From the NCBI GenBank assembly GCA_035763085.1, contig DASUBV010000143.1:1-36329 (forward strand): a stretch of 36,329 nt of DNA. The letters run 5' to 3'. This DNA is from DASUBV01 sp035763085. GTDB taxonomy: Bacteria; Actinomycetota; Actinomycetes; Streptosporangiales; Streptosporangiaceae. This document shows positions 29,004 through 36,286 of this stretch, piece after piece. The stretch's first letter is position 1; the number at the start of each line of letters is the position of its first letter. A program made the translations under genes and the position numbers. The notes beneath the pieces are model-generated. The model saw only the letters and a list, made by a program, of their open reading frames with translations, ran no database searches and had not been told where the DNA came from.

Positions 29004-32000
29004 GTGAGTAATCCAGAGGTTGCCGACTCGTACTGGCAGGAACCTGCCGGTACTGACCGCGGCAGAGCTGATTACGGCGGTGCCAGCTACGGCGGTGCAC
29101 GCAGTGGAGGTGCTTCCTACGGCAGCAGCCGCTCAGGCGGCAGCGGCCAGGGCCGCCGGGCGCGCAGCGGCGACGGGTACTCCGCGCGCGGCGACGGAGG
29201 CGATGGCTACTCCTCCGGCCGGCGGAGCGGGCCGGGATCGGCCCGGCCGGCGCCAGGCGCCGGTGACGCGGGGGACTTCTGGGACCAGCCCCGCGGCCGC
29301 CGGGCCCGGCGGCCGCAGCCGGACCAGGCGGGCGGCGGCCGACGCGACTGGCGATACGGCGCCCGCGGCGGGGCCGATCGCCCGGCGCGGGGCTCTGGCG
29401 GGTACGAGGGCGGTCAGCCCACCCGCAGCGGCCAGGTGGCGCAGGACCTGCGCGAGCGACTCGGTGTCCGCGGCGGCAGCCGCGGGGACGGCACTCGCGC
29501 CGGCGGTATGGATGACCCGAGCGGCACCGGCTACACCGGCGGCCGCCGTGCCGCCAGGGCTGCGGCCGGCTACGGCGGCGAGCGCGCGACCCGGACGCTG
29601 CAGCGCGGCCGCCCGGGCTGGGGCGGGCCGGGTGATGGCACCGGGATGCCAGGGCGGCGCCGGCCGGGCTACGGCGGCCGCGGCGGTGCCGGCGGCCCGG
29701 GCGGGCCCGGTGGCCCCGGCGGCCGCGGCGGCGGCTCAGGTCCCGGCGGGCGCCGAACCTTCAAGGAGTGGCTTCTGTACGGCAGCTGGTGGCGGCACTG
29801 GACGTTGAAGAAGGCGGCCGCCGTCTTTGGCGGCACCATCGTCGGCATCGTGGTGCTGCTCGGCGCCGGGTTCTTCTTCGTCTACTCCAAGACCCCGATC
29901 CCGACCGACACCACGGCGGCGGCCTCCGCGGCACCATCCAGCGTCTACTACGCCAACGGCAAGCTGATCGGCACGTTCAACACCGGCGGCCTGAACCGGC
30001 AGGTCCTCACCACCGAGCAGATCCCGCAGGTGATGGACCAGGCGATCATCGCAGCCGAGGACCGGCACTTCTTTTCCGAGGGCGGGATCTCGATCACCGG
30101 CATCATGCGAGCCGCCTACACCGACATCAAGGGCGGCAGCTACAGCCAGGGCGGGTCCACGCTGACCGAGCAGTTCGTGAAGAACTACTACGCGGGCTTC
30201 GCCTCCGCCAACAACTCCGACAAGTCGGCCACCGACAAGCTCAAGCAGATGTTCGTCGCGATCAAGCTCGCGCACACCAAGTCAAAGTCCTGGATCCTGA
30301 CCCAGTACCTCAACACCGTGCCGTTCGGTGAGAACGCCTACGGCGTCGGCGCCGCGTCGCAGGTCTACTTCGGCAAGAAGGCCGCCAACCTCACCGTCTC
30401 GCAGGCCGCCATGCTGGCCGCGATGGTGAACGCGCCGGGCTTCTTCAGCCCGATCAAGGGAAATGATGGCTACCAGCCGCTGGTGGCGCGCTGGCAGTAC
30501 GTGCTGACCAACATGGTCCGGGACGGCGACCTCACCCAGGCGCAGGTGGCCAAGCTGAAGTTCCCCAAGGTGCACCTGCACTTCGTCGACGGGTGGACCG
30601 GCACCAAGGGCTACATCATGGAGATGGTGGAGAAGGAGCTGGAGAACACCTACGGCATGACCCAGAGCCACCTCGACAACGGCGGCCTGAAGATCTACAC
30701 CACGATCAAGCCGGTGCTGATGGCCGGGCTGGTGTCGGCCGTCGAGCAGAACAAGCAGCTGATGGCCCAGGGCGGCAAGGGACTGCCGTCCTACGCGCAC
30801 GTCGGCGCCACGCTGGAGCAGCCGGGAACCGGGGCGATCCTGGCCGTCTACGGCGGGCCCGGCTGGATGTCGAACCAGAAGCGCTGCAATCGAGTGAAGT
30901 GCCAGTACAACATGGCCGAGGCGCCCGAGCCGGTGGGCTCGTCCTTCAAGCCCTACGTGCTGGCCACCGCTGTCCGGCAGAACATGAACGTCCAGAGCAG
31001 CGTCCTGAACGGCTTCTCCCCGCTGTGGATCCCGCCGGAGTACACCGACGCTGACCGGACGAAGCTGTCAAGCCGGACGAAGCCCGCCGACAATTACGGC
31101 TACACCCACTTCAACGAGCCCAGCGAGAACGCCGGGCCGATCGGCGTCGTCGAGGCCACAGCCGTCTCCAACGACCCCGCCTACATGGACCTGGCGCACC
31201 GGGTCGGCGACAACAGCATCATGGATATGGCCAAGAGCCTGGGCATCGGCCAGAATCCGTTCAATGCCAACGGCGGCAATGACTACACCGGACTGCAGAA
31301 GCTGTACGGCAAGGGCAGCGATACCGCAGGCTCCCTGCAGATCGCGCTCGGCGGCGGCCCGCTGACCACCGTCGAGCAGGCCACGACATTCGCGACCCTG
31401 GCCGCCAACGGCCATTACGCCCAGGCACACGTCGTGGCGAAGGTTGTCGAGGGCACGCAGACGCTGCCGTCGCGGGTCAAGCAGACCCAGCCGCTGAGTG
31501 CCACCGAGGCCGCGGACATCGACTACGCACTGTCGTTCGACAACACGTCCAAGTTCCCGGGTGCCACTGCCTACCCGAACGCGGCGTGGGACCGCCAGGT
31601 GATCGCCAAGACCGGAACGCTCGGAAACGGCGACTTCGCCTCCGAGGCCTGGTTCAACGGCGCGATCCCGCAGTACTCGCTGTCGGTGGCGCTGTTCACC
31701 AACAAGCAGACGCAGAACATCGACAACCTGGGCGGGATCGCCGGCGGGTTCGGTGGTACGTGGCCGGCCAAGATCTGGCACACGTTCATGACGACCCAGT
31801 TCGCCGGCCTGCCGATCGTGCCACTGCAGACACCGGACTTCACCGGCTACACCCCCTGGAACCAGGTCACCGGAATGATGGGCGTCCAGCCCTCGCCGCC
31901 GCCGAGCTCCAGCCCGCCGCCTGTCCAGCAGCCGACCCCGCCGACGAACACCTGCCCGCCGAATGGGCACCACAAGAATTGCCTGCCTGGCGGCGGCTTC

Positions 32001-32189
32001 TCCTCGTCCCCGCCGCCGACCTCGACCTCGCCGGCCCCGACGTGCACGCCGAGCCCGGGCCAGCAATGTTCCTCGCCGCCGACGGCCCAGAACACGACCA
32101 CGGCCGTGTACAGCGGGCCGGCCGCGGACCGGGAGTATCAGCAGGCGCAGCGCGCCGCGATGAGACAGGCGACCGTCACCGTCGTCTAG
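29004..32189 (+). CDS. Bifunctional class A penicillin-binding protein (GT51 plus transpeptidase)
   Basis: A 1061-residue protein from GTG 29004 (GAGG upstream). Residues 1-250 are cytoplasmic and rich in Gly, Arg, Ser and Tyr. One membrane span lies near 271-294 (GTIVGIVVLLGAGFFFVY). The glycosyltransferase domain has AAEDRHFF with catalytic E352, QGGSTLTEQFVKN and LNTVPFGENAYGVGAASQVY. The transpeptidase has S646-S-F-K649 (nucleophile S646), S722-N-D and K869-T-G (AKTGTLGNGDFASEAWF). The tail is Pro/Ser/Thr/Cys rich with cysteines at CPPNGHHKNCLPG and CTPSPGQQCSS. It polymerises and cross-links peptidoglycan outside the membrane. Its end faces the endonuclease gene across 61 GC-rich bases. 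Confidence 0.95.
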   Translation: MSNPEVADSYWQEPAGTDRGRADYGGASYGGARSGGASYGSSRSGGSGQGRRARSGDGYSARGDGGDGYSSGRRSGPGSARPAPGAGDAGDFWDQPRGRRARRPQPDQAGGGRRDWRYGARGGADRPARGSGGYEGGQPTRSGQVAQDLRERLGVRGGSRGDGTRAGGMDDPSGTGYTGGRRAARAAAGYGGERATRTLQRGRPGWGGPGDGTGMPGRRRPGYGGRGGAGGPGGPGGPGGRGGGSGPGGRRTFKEWLLYGSWWRHWTLKKAAAVFGGTIVGIVVLLGAGFFFVYSKTPIPTDTTAAASAAPSSVYYANGKLIGTFNTGGLNRQVLTTEQIPQVMDQAIIAAEDRHFFSEGGISITGIMRAAYTDIKGGSYSQGGSTLTEQFVKNYYAGFASANNSDKSATDKLKQMFVAIKLAHTKSKSWILTQYLNTVPFGENAYGVGAASQVYFGKKAANLTVSQAAMLAAMVNAPGFFSPIKGNDGYQPLVARWQYVLTNMVRDGDLTQAQVAKLKFPKVHLHFVDGWTGTKGYIMEMVEKELENTYGMTQSHLDNGGLKIYTTIKPVLMAGLVSAVEQNKQLMAQGGKGLPSYAHVGATLEQPGTGAILAVYGGPGWMSNQKRCNRVKCQYNMAEAPEPVGSSFKPYVLATAVRQNMNVQSSVLNGFSPLWIPPEYTDADRTKLSSRTKPADNYGYTHFNEPSENAGPIGVVEATAVSNDPAYMDLAHRVGDNSIMDMAKSLGIGQNPFNANGGNDYTGLQKLYGKGSDTAGSLQIALGGGPLTTVEQATTFATLAANGHYAQAHVVAKVVEGTQTLPSRVKQTQPLSATEAADIDYALSFDNTSKFPGATAYPNAAWDRQVIAKTGTLGNGDFASEAWFNGAIPQYSLSVALFTNKQTQNIDNLGGIAGGFGGTWPAKIWHTFMTTQFAGLPIVPLQTPDFTGYTPWNQVTGMMGVQPSPPPSSSPPPVQQPTPPTNTCPPNGHHKNCLPGGGFSSSPPPTSTSPAPTCTPSPGQQCSSPPTAQNTTTAVYSGPAADREYQQAQRAAMRQATVTVV

Positions 32190-32250
32190 CCGGGCCCGGG
32201 GGCGGTCAGGTCGGCTGCCGCCTCCGGGGCCGGCCCGGACTCCGGGCTAC

Positions 32251-33030
32251 CTAGCCGAGCTGGCTGCGCAGCCAGCGGATGTCGGCCGCCGGGTCCGGCG
32301 TCTCGCACACCACCGGTGCCCCGGCCGCCCGGACCACCCCGAGGATCAGGCTCGGGTCGATCTGACCGGACTCCAGCCCGGCGTGCCGGTCCCGGCCCGA
32401 GCCGAAGTCATCCCGCGAGTTGTTGCAGTGCACGAGGTCGATCCGGCCGGTGATCGCCTTCACCCGGTCCACGATGTCGGCCAGGTCCTCGCCTGAGGAG
32501 AACGCATGGCAGGTGTCCAGGCAGAAGCCGACCTCGCCGCCGTCGGTGGCCGCGCCCGCGACCACGTCCCACAGCCGGGCGATGGCATCCAGGCCGCGGG
32601 CCATCGCGCCGTCGCCGCCGGCAGTGTTCTCGATCAGCATCGGCAGCGGCCGCTCGATCCGCTCGATGGCCTTGCGCCAGCTGTCATAACCCTCCGCCGG
32701 GTCCACCCCGGCGGTGACGTGCCCGCCGTGCACGATGAGTCCCCGCGCGCCGATGGACGCGGCCGCGGTCAGCTGCTGCTCCAGCAGCTTGCGGCTGGGG
32801 ATCCGGATCCGGTTGTTAGGCGAGGCCACGTTGATGACGTACGGCGCATGGATATAGGCGCCGACGTCCTGTTTCGCGAAGGACGCCCTGACCTCCTCCG
32901 GCTCGCCGGGGAAGGTGGGTGCCTTCCAGCCCTGCGGGTCGCCGAGGAAGAACTGGACCACGTCTGCCCCCATGCCGAGTGCCTCGGTCAGGGGGTCACG
33001 GTCGTGCAGGTGCGCTCCGATCGCAGTCAT
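32251..33030 (-). CDS. Endonuclease IV-like (AP endonuclease family 2) TIM-barrel protein
   Basis: A 259-residue protein with the metal-ligand pattern of deoxyribonuclease IV: IGAHLHDRDPL at the start, GAYIHAPYVINVASPN, LIVHGGHVTAG, PMLIENTAGGDGAM, GFCLDTCHAFSSGEDL, LVHCNNSRDDFGSGRDRHAG and VVCETPDP. Such enzymes cut DNA at abasic sites with three zinc ions. It is slightly shorter than E. coli Nfo. Start ATG 33030 is six bases after TAGTCT and may be leaderless, although the spacer is G-rich. Confidence 0.88.
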   Translation of the reverse strand: MTAIGAHLHDRDPLTEALGMGADVVQFFLGDPQGWKAPTFPGEPEEVRASFAKQDVGAYIHAPYVINVASPNNRIRIPSRKLLEQQLTAAASIGARGLIVHGGHVTAGVDPAEGYDSWRKAIERIERPLPMLIENTAGGDGAMARGLDAIARLWDVVAGAATDGGEVGFCLDTCHAFSSGEDLADIVDRVKAITGRIDLVHCNNSRDDFGSGRDRHAGLESGQIDPSLILGVVRAAGAPVVCETPDPAADIRWLRSQLG

Positions 33031-33036
33031 CCCCCG

Positions 33037-33042
33037 AGACTA
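33037..33042 (-). promoter_or_regulatory. -10 element for a leaderless endonuclease transcript
   Basis: TAGTCT on the minus strand (33042-33037) is six bases before ATG 33030. The same hexamer at the same distance precedes the MFS start at 23941. Confidence 0.45.
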
Positions 33043-33110
33043 GCGCCCGGGGGTGTCACGCCACGGCCGGCGATGCGGAAGGGCGGAACGGCAGCCCCGG
33101 CCCGGCGCGG

Positions 33111-33422
33111 CTAGCCGAACCCGCCGTGCCCGACGCCCAGGCCCAGCCCCACGACAGCCCCGATGATCCCGGTCACGATGAGGATCCGCTGTTCCCTGGT
33201 GGCCGAGTACATCTGCGTCACCATGCCGACGCCCAGGCCGATGATGCCCAGCACGGTGGCCACGGCGCGCGCGCTGACGATCAGGCCGCAGACGAAGCCC
33301 GCCACCCCGACGACCAGCGTGAAGGCGGCGAAGAAATTCAGCAGCGGATGACGCCGCCCGTCGGTGTTCAGGGAGAGCCAGGAAGGCTGGCTGCGTGGCT
33401 GGGTCTTGACGGCCTCGGGCAT
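33111..33422 (-). CDS. Small multi-span membrane protein of unknown function
   Basis: A 103-residue protein with AAGGTGG a few bases before ATG 33422. The first 28 residues are polar; three hydrophobic segments follow: FFAAFTLVVGVAGFVCGLIV (about 30-49), AVATVLGIIGLGVGMVTQMY (52-72) and ILIVTGIIGAVVGLGLGVG (79-98). A protein of this kind stands before rpsF in many actinomycetes. It diverges from rpsF. No function can be assigned. Confidence 0.78.
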   Translation of the reverse strand: MPEAVKTQPRSQPSWLSLNTDGRRHPLLNFFAAFTLVVGVAGFVCGLIVSARAVATVLGIIGLGVGMVTQMYSATREQRILIVTGIIGAVVGLGLGVGHGGFG

Positions 33423-33781
33423 GCCTGCACCACCTTGACGAGTGCCAGTACGGTCTCGCGAAGCTACCTGCGCTCTAGTGTCTTCCCGTCGGCGCCGGAG
33501 CGGAACCCATCAGCGGCACCGGGCAGGCCCGGCACGGCACCGGACAGGCCCGGCCTGGCGGGGCTCACCGGCGCCGCGGCAGCCTCGTTACGGGAACGCC
33601 TGAACGCCAGCTCGCGGCCAGCGCAGGTCATCGGTGCTGGTAAGCTGGCTCAGCCGCCAGGCGCCCCCAACGGATCGCACTGCGATCCCTGCTGTGCCGG
33701 TATCCGGCAGGCGGGCAGACGGCGGCTCCTCCTGTCACGGAAAGACCGTGGCCGCGTGAGTCCAGAGGAGGCATATCGCGC
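33423..33781. other. Spacer upstream of rpsF with a structured leader
   Basis: These 359 bases contain no supported gene. An approximate 21-nt tandem duplication is at 33515-33535 and 33536-33556 (19 of 21 identical). The last 150 bases hold several hairpins just before rpsF and end in a GAGGAGG ribosome binding site near 33765-33775. The promoter of the rpsF-ssb-rpsR-rplI unit must lie here; TAAGCT near 33640 is a possible -10. Confidence 0.5.
33672..33709 (+). promoter_or_regulatory. Tandem hairpins in the rpsF leader (possible S6:S18 autoregulatory RNA)
   Basis: GGATCGCA (33672-33679) and TGCGATCC (33681-33688) form a perfect 8-bp inverted repeat. TGCCGG (33695-33700) and CCGGCA (33704-33709) form a second, with loop TAT. 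A weaker stem CTGGC/GCCAG lies just before them. The S6 and S18 proteins encoded downstream repress their own operon through a leader RNA in many bacteria; I cannot confirm the conserved binding motif here by eye. Confidence 0.4.
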
Positions 33782-34072
33782 ATGCGCCGCTACGAGATGA
33801 TGATCATTCTCGATCCCGCGCTTGAAGAGCGCACCGTCCAGCCATCTCTTGATCAGTTCCTCACGGTCGTCACGACCGCGGGTGGCACTGTGGACAAGGT
33901 TGATGTCTGGGGACGGCGCCGGCTGGCCTACGAGATCAACAAGAAGTCCGAGGGCATCTACACCGTCATCGACCTGATGGCGGAGCCGGATGCCGTGAAG
34001 GAGCTCGACCGCCAGCTCAACCTGAACGAGGCTGTGCTGCGGACGAAGATCCTCCGGCCGGACGTGCACTGA
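33782..34072 (+). CDS. rpsF: 30S ribosomal protein S6
   Basis: A 96-residue protein beginning MRRYEMMIILDPALEERTVQ, with DKVDVWGRRRLAYEINKKSE, GIYTVIDLMAEPDAVKELDR and NEAVLRTKILRPDVH, all standard for S6. It binds S18 and 16S rRNA in the platform of the small subunit. The ribosome binding site GAGGAGG is close upstream. It leads the rpsF-ssb-rpsR-rplI unit. Confidence 0.97.
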   Translation: MRRYEMMIILDPALEERTVQPSLDQFLTVVTTAGGTVDKVDVWGRRRLAYEINKKSEGIYTVIDLMAEPDAVKELDRQLNLNEAVLRTKILRPDVH

Positions 34073-34131
34073 GCGCGTCAGCGCGCACGCCGGTCCGACC
34101 TGACTGAACCCGAGCGACCGGGAGTACCCCG

Positions 34132-34659
34132 ATGGCAGCAGGCGATACCCAGATCACCATCGTCGGCAATCTCGTCGACGACCCGCAGCTCCGCTACACC
34201 CCGACCGGGAACGCGGTGGCCAACTTCCGGGTGGCCTCCACGCCCCGGTTCATGGACCGGCAGACGAACGAGTGGAAGGACGGCGACTCGCTGTTCCTGT
34301 CGTGCAACATCTGGCGGCAGGCGGCGGAGAACGTGGCCGAGTCACTGCAGCGCGGCATGCGGGTAATCGTGCAGGGCCGGCTGCGGCAGCGCTCGTATGA
34401 GACCCGCGAGGGCGAGAAGCGCACGGTGTACGAGATCGAGGTCGACGAGGTCGGCCCGTCACTGCGCAACGCCTCGGCCAAGGTCACCAAGTCGTCCCGC
34501 TCCGGCGGCGGCGGTGGTGGCTACGGCGGTGGTGGCGGTGGCGGCCAGGGCGGGTACGGCGGTGGCGGTGGCGGCGGACGCCAGGCTGCTGACGACCCGT
34601 GGGCATCGGACTCCGGCGGCGGCAACGCCGGCGGGTTCTCCGACGAGCCGCCGTTCTAG
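34132..34659 (+). CDS. ssb: Single-stranded DNA-binding protein
   Basis: A 175-residue SSB. The OB fold covers residues 1-115 (DTQITIVGNLVDDPQLRYTP, FRVASTPRFMDRQTNEWKDG, LSCNIWRQAAENVAESLQRG, RVIVQGRLRQRSYETREGEK). A Gly-rich linker with runs of six or seven glycines (about 125-150) joins it to the acidic tip DEPPF, the docking site for replication and repair partners. It coats single-stranded DNA. GGGAG precedes ATG 34132. It sits 59 bases after rpsF. Confidence 0.97.
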   Translation: MAAGDTQITIVGNLVDDPQLRYTPTGNAVANFRVASTPRFMDRQTNEWKDGDSLFLSCNIWRQAAENVAESLQRGMRVIVQGRLRQRSYETREGEKRTVYEIEVDEVGPSLRNASAKVTKSSRSGGGGGGYGGGGGGGQGGYGGGGGGGRQAADDPWASDSGGGNAGGFSDEPPF

Positions 34660-34731
34660 CCGCTGCCAGTGCGGTCCCGGCCGCGTGTCACAAGCAAATA
34701 GCCACCAGCAAGTAATCCAGTAACCGACCAT

Positions 34732-34761
34732 CCCCGCCGCAGGCGGGGCTCTGCCAAGGAG
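34732..34761 (+). promoter_or_regulatory. Hairpin and ribosome binding site before rpsR
   Basis: CCCCGCC (34732-34738), loop GCA and GGCGGGG (34742-34748) form a seven-pair GC stem, ending seven bases before AAGGAG (34756-34761), which serves ATG 34769. Its place between ssb and rpsR suggests attenuation, RNA processing or tuning of rpsR translation. Confidence 0.55.
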
Positions 34762-34768
34762 CACCACG

Positions 34769-35005
34769 ATGGCCAAGCCACCCATCCGCAAGCCGAAGAA
34801 GAAGGTTTGCCTGTTCTGCCAGGACAAGATCACCCGCGTGGACTACAAGGACACCGGCCTGCTGCGGAAGTTCATCTCCGACCGCGGCAAGATCCGGGCC
34901 CGCCGGGTGTCTGGCAACTGCACGCAGCACCAGCGCGACGTCGCCACGGCGATCAAGAACGCCCGCGAGATGGCGCTGCTGCCCTACACGAGCACGGCTC
35001 GCTGA
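34769..35005 (+). CDS. rpsR: 30S ribosomal protein S18 (zinc-binding form)
   Basis: A 78-residue S18 with IRKPKKKVCLFCQDKITRVD and DTGLLRKFISDRGKIRARRV, ending NAREMALLPYTSTAR. C14, C17, C51 and H54 (CLFC and GNCTQH) form the zinc site of the C+ type; many actinomycetes also keep a zinc-free paralogue elsewhere. It partners S6 on the small subunit. It starts after a strong AAGGAG and is 20 bases upstream of rplI. Confidence 0.97.
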   Translation: MAKPPIRKPKKKVCLFCQDKITRVDYKDTGLLRKFISDRGKIRARRVSGNCTQHQRDVATAIKNAREMALLPYTSTAR

Positions 35006-35025
35006 GGCCGGGGAGGTAGCGACCG

Positions 35026-35487
35026 ATGAGCGGTACGCCCATGAAGCTCATCCTGACCCAGGAGGTCACCGGTCTGGGTGCCCCCGGCGACGTCGTCGAG
35101 GTTGCGCCCGGATACGGCCGTAACTACCTGGTCCCGCGCGGCCTGGCCATGCAGTGGACGCGCGGCGCGCAGAAGCAGATCGAGCTGATCCGCCGGGCGC
35201 GCTCGGCCCGCGAGATCCGCAGCCTGGACGACGCGAAGGCGGCGGCAGGCAAGCTGGCCTCCATGACCGTCCGGCTGCAGACCCGGGCCGGCACTGGCGG
35301 CCGGCTGTTCGGCTCCATCTCGACTGCGGACATCGTGGCCGCGGTGAAGGACGCCGGCGGTCCCGCGCTCGACAAGCGCAAGATCGAGGTCAGGAACCCG
35401 ATTAAGACGGTGGGCGCGCACCAGGTGGCAGTCCGGCTGCACCCGGAGGTCAGCGCGACGCTCAGCGTCGAGGTTTCCGGCTCCTGA
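35026..35487 (+). CDS. rplI: 50S ribosomal protein L9
   Basis: A 153-residue protein from ATG 35026, chosen because GGGAGGT is eight bases before it; the family's usual start, MKLILTQEV, is at 35041, so five extra residues are likely. The N-terminal RNA-binding domain reads VTGLGAPGDVVEVAPGYGRN and YLVPRGLAMQWT, joined by a long helix (IELIRRARSAREIRSLDDAK) to the C-terminal domain, with RLFGSISTADIVAAVKDAGG and ENPIK-like RNPIKTVGAHQVAVRLHPEV. It binds 23S rRNA at the base of the L1 stalk. It ends the rpsF unit before a hairpin terminator. Confidence 0.97.
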   Translation: MSGTPMKLILTQEVTGLGAPGDVVEVAPGYGRNYLVPRGLAMQWTRGAQKQIELIRRARSAREIRSLDDAKAAAGKLASMTVRLQTRAGTGGRLFGSISTADIVAAVKDAGGPALDKRKIEVRNPIKTVGAHQVAVRLHPEVSATLSVEVSGS

Positions 35488-35492
35488 GCTCT

Positions 35493-35531
35493 GCGATCCC
35501 CCCGGCGTGAGCTGATCCGCCGGGGGATCGC
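35493..35531 (+). terminator. Terminator hairpin after rplI
   Basis: The left arm GCGATCCCCCCGGCG (35493-35507) and right arm CGCCGGGGGATCGC (35518-35531) pair over 14 bases with one bulged C around a ten-base loop, six bases after the stop codon. There is no T run, as is common for actinomycete terminators. Confidence 0.8.
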
Positions 35532-35559
35532 GCTGCCGCGGGCTGTGCAGTGTTAGCCC

Positions 35560-35665
35560 GGGGGCCCAAACCCCCAGACCTGGGGACACCCCAGACCTGG
35601 GTTGGGCCAGAGGGCCACCCCCTGGAACCCCCAGTTCCGGGGGCACCCACGCAGACCCCGGGGTG
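35560..35665. repeat. GC-rich palindromic repeat cluster
   Basis: It contains two copies of CCCCAGACCTGGG (about 35572 and 35589), flanked by GGCCCAA and TTGGGCC, which could fold together, and then a reversed copy (35612-35650) of the element found at 14666-14748: GGGCCACCCCCTGGAACCCC followed by CAGTTCCGGGGGC. The stretch ends with CCCCGGGG. It separates rplI from a convergent small gene and could act as a terminator. Confidence 0.7.
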
Positions 35666-35688
35666 AGTCCAACGGGCTGACGTCCTGC

Positions 35689-35979
35689 TCAGCGCTCGTA
35701 TCTGGCGAGCCGCCTGGCGAGCTCGGGATCCAGCTCGGCGACCATCCGCCAGATCGCGGCCAGTCGCGTGGCCAGCTCCTGCATCGTGAGCCCGGGGCTG
35801 GTTGCCTGCGCATCCTGCCCGGCCCCGGCCTGCCCGGCCCCGCCCGGCCCAGCCGGCTCCTCTGTCGCGGGCTGCGCTGCCCGCGGGGCTTGCTGTGCTG
35901 CCACCGCGTCGGCCAGGTCGTCGATAGCCCGGCCCAGACGCCCGAGCTCGTCTGTGCCGTCCCCCGTTATCGAACACAT
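35689..35979 (-). CDS. Small hypothetical protein
   Basis: A 96-residue protein if begun at ATG 35979 (a longer frame from 36060 would add 27 basic residues). I do not recognise the family. The N-terminal part TDELGRLGRAIDDLADAVAA is a likely amphipathic helix. The middle (about 33-62) is Ala/Pro/Gly/Gln rich and probably disordered. The C-terminal part TMQELATRLAAIWRMVAELD and PELARRLARYER is another helix. No ribosome binding site is present, but TATGGT is six bases before ATG 35979, so it may be leaderless. It lies between rplI and a DnaA-box cluster. Confidence 0.55.
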   Translation of the reverse strand: MCSITGDGTDELGRLGRAIDDLADAVAAQQAPRAAQPATEEPAGPGGAGQAGAGQDAQATSPGLTMQELATRLAAIWRMVAELDPELARRLARYER

Positions 35980-35985
35980 AGTCGA

Positions 35986-35991
35986 ACCATA
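35986..35991 (-). promoter_or_regulatory. -10 element for the small hypothetical gene
   Basis: TATGGT on the minus strand (35991-35986) is six bases before ATG 35979, with no Shine-Dalgarno. The spacing matches other likely leaderless starts in the window and favours 35979 over 36060. Confidence 0.45.
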
Positions 35992-36094
35992 GGGAGCCCA
36001 GCCAGCGCGCGCCCGGCGTTTCGCCAGATCCGGCTGACAGGCTGGGCCGCCGGGCCGCAACCTTCACATGTGACGTAGGACGTTAACTTCCCAA

Positions 36095-36286
36095 TGTGGA
36101 TAACTTCCGGTCATCGGACGGTGCCTGTCCATGACCGAGATTTTCTTTCCCACAGGTCGTGGAGGACGTTTCCGCTGGCAGATGGTGTCAGCGCCGAGTT
36201 ATGCCCGCCATTTCCACAGGGTCGTCCCCACTCTGCGCACAGCGTGCCCGGCGTGTCTGCACAGGCTGTCCACAGGCCTGTGCACA
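36095..36286. promoter_or_regulatory. Cluster of DnaA boxes at the right end
   Basis: A perfect TTATCCACA lies on the minus strand at 36103-36095. On the plus strand are TTTCCCACA (36146-36154), ATTTCCACA (36210-36218), CTGTCCACA (36266-36274, one mismatch to the Streptomyces-type TTGTCCACA) and CTGTGCACA (36278-36286). The region 36061-36329 has no coding frame of note and is less GC-rich than its surroundings. It could be an origin-linked or DnaA-regulated region. Confidence 0.65.

Noticed and set aside
32919..33800. A 293-codon plus-strand frame running into rpsF
   Set aside because: It is antisense to the endonuclease and membrane protein genes and continues through the structured rpsF leader; its translation is low-complexity.
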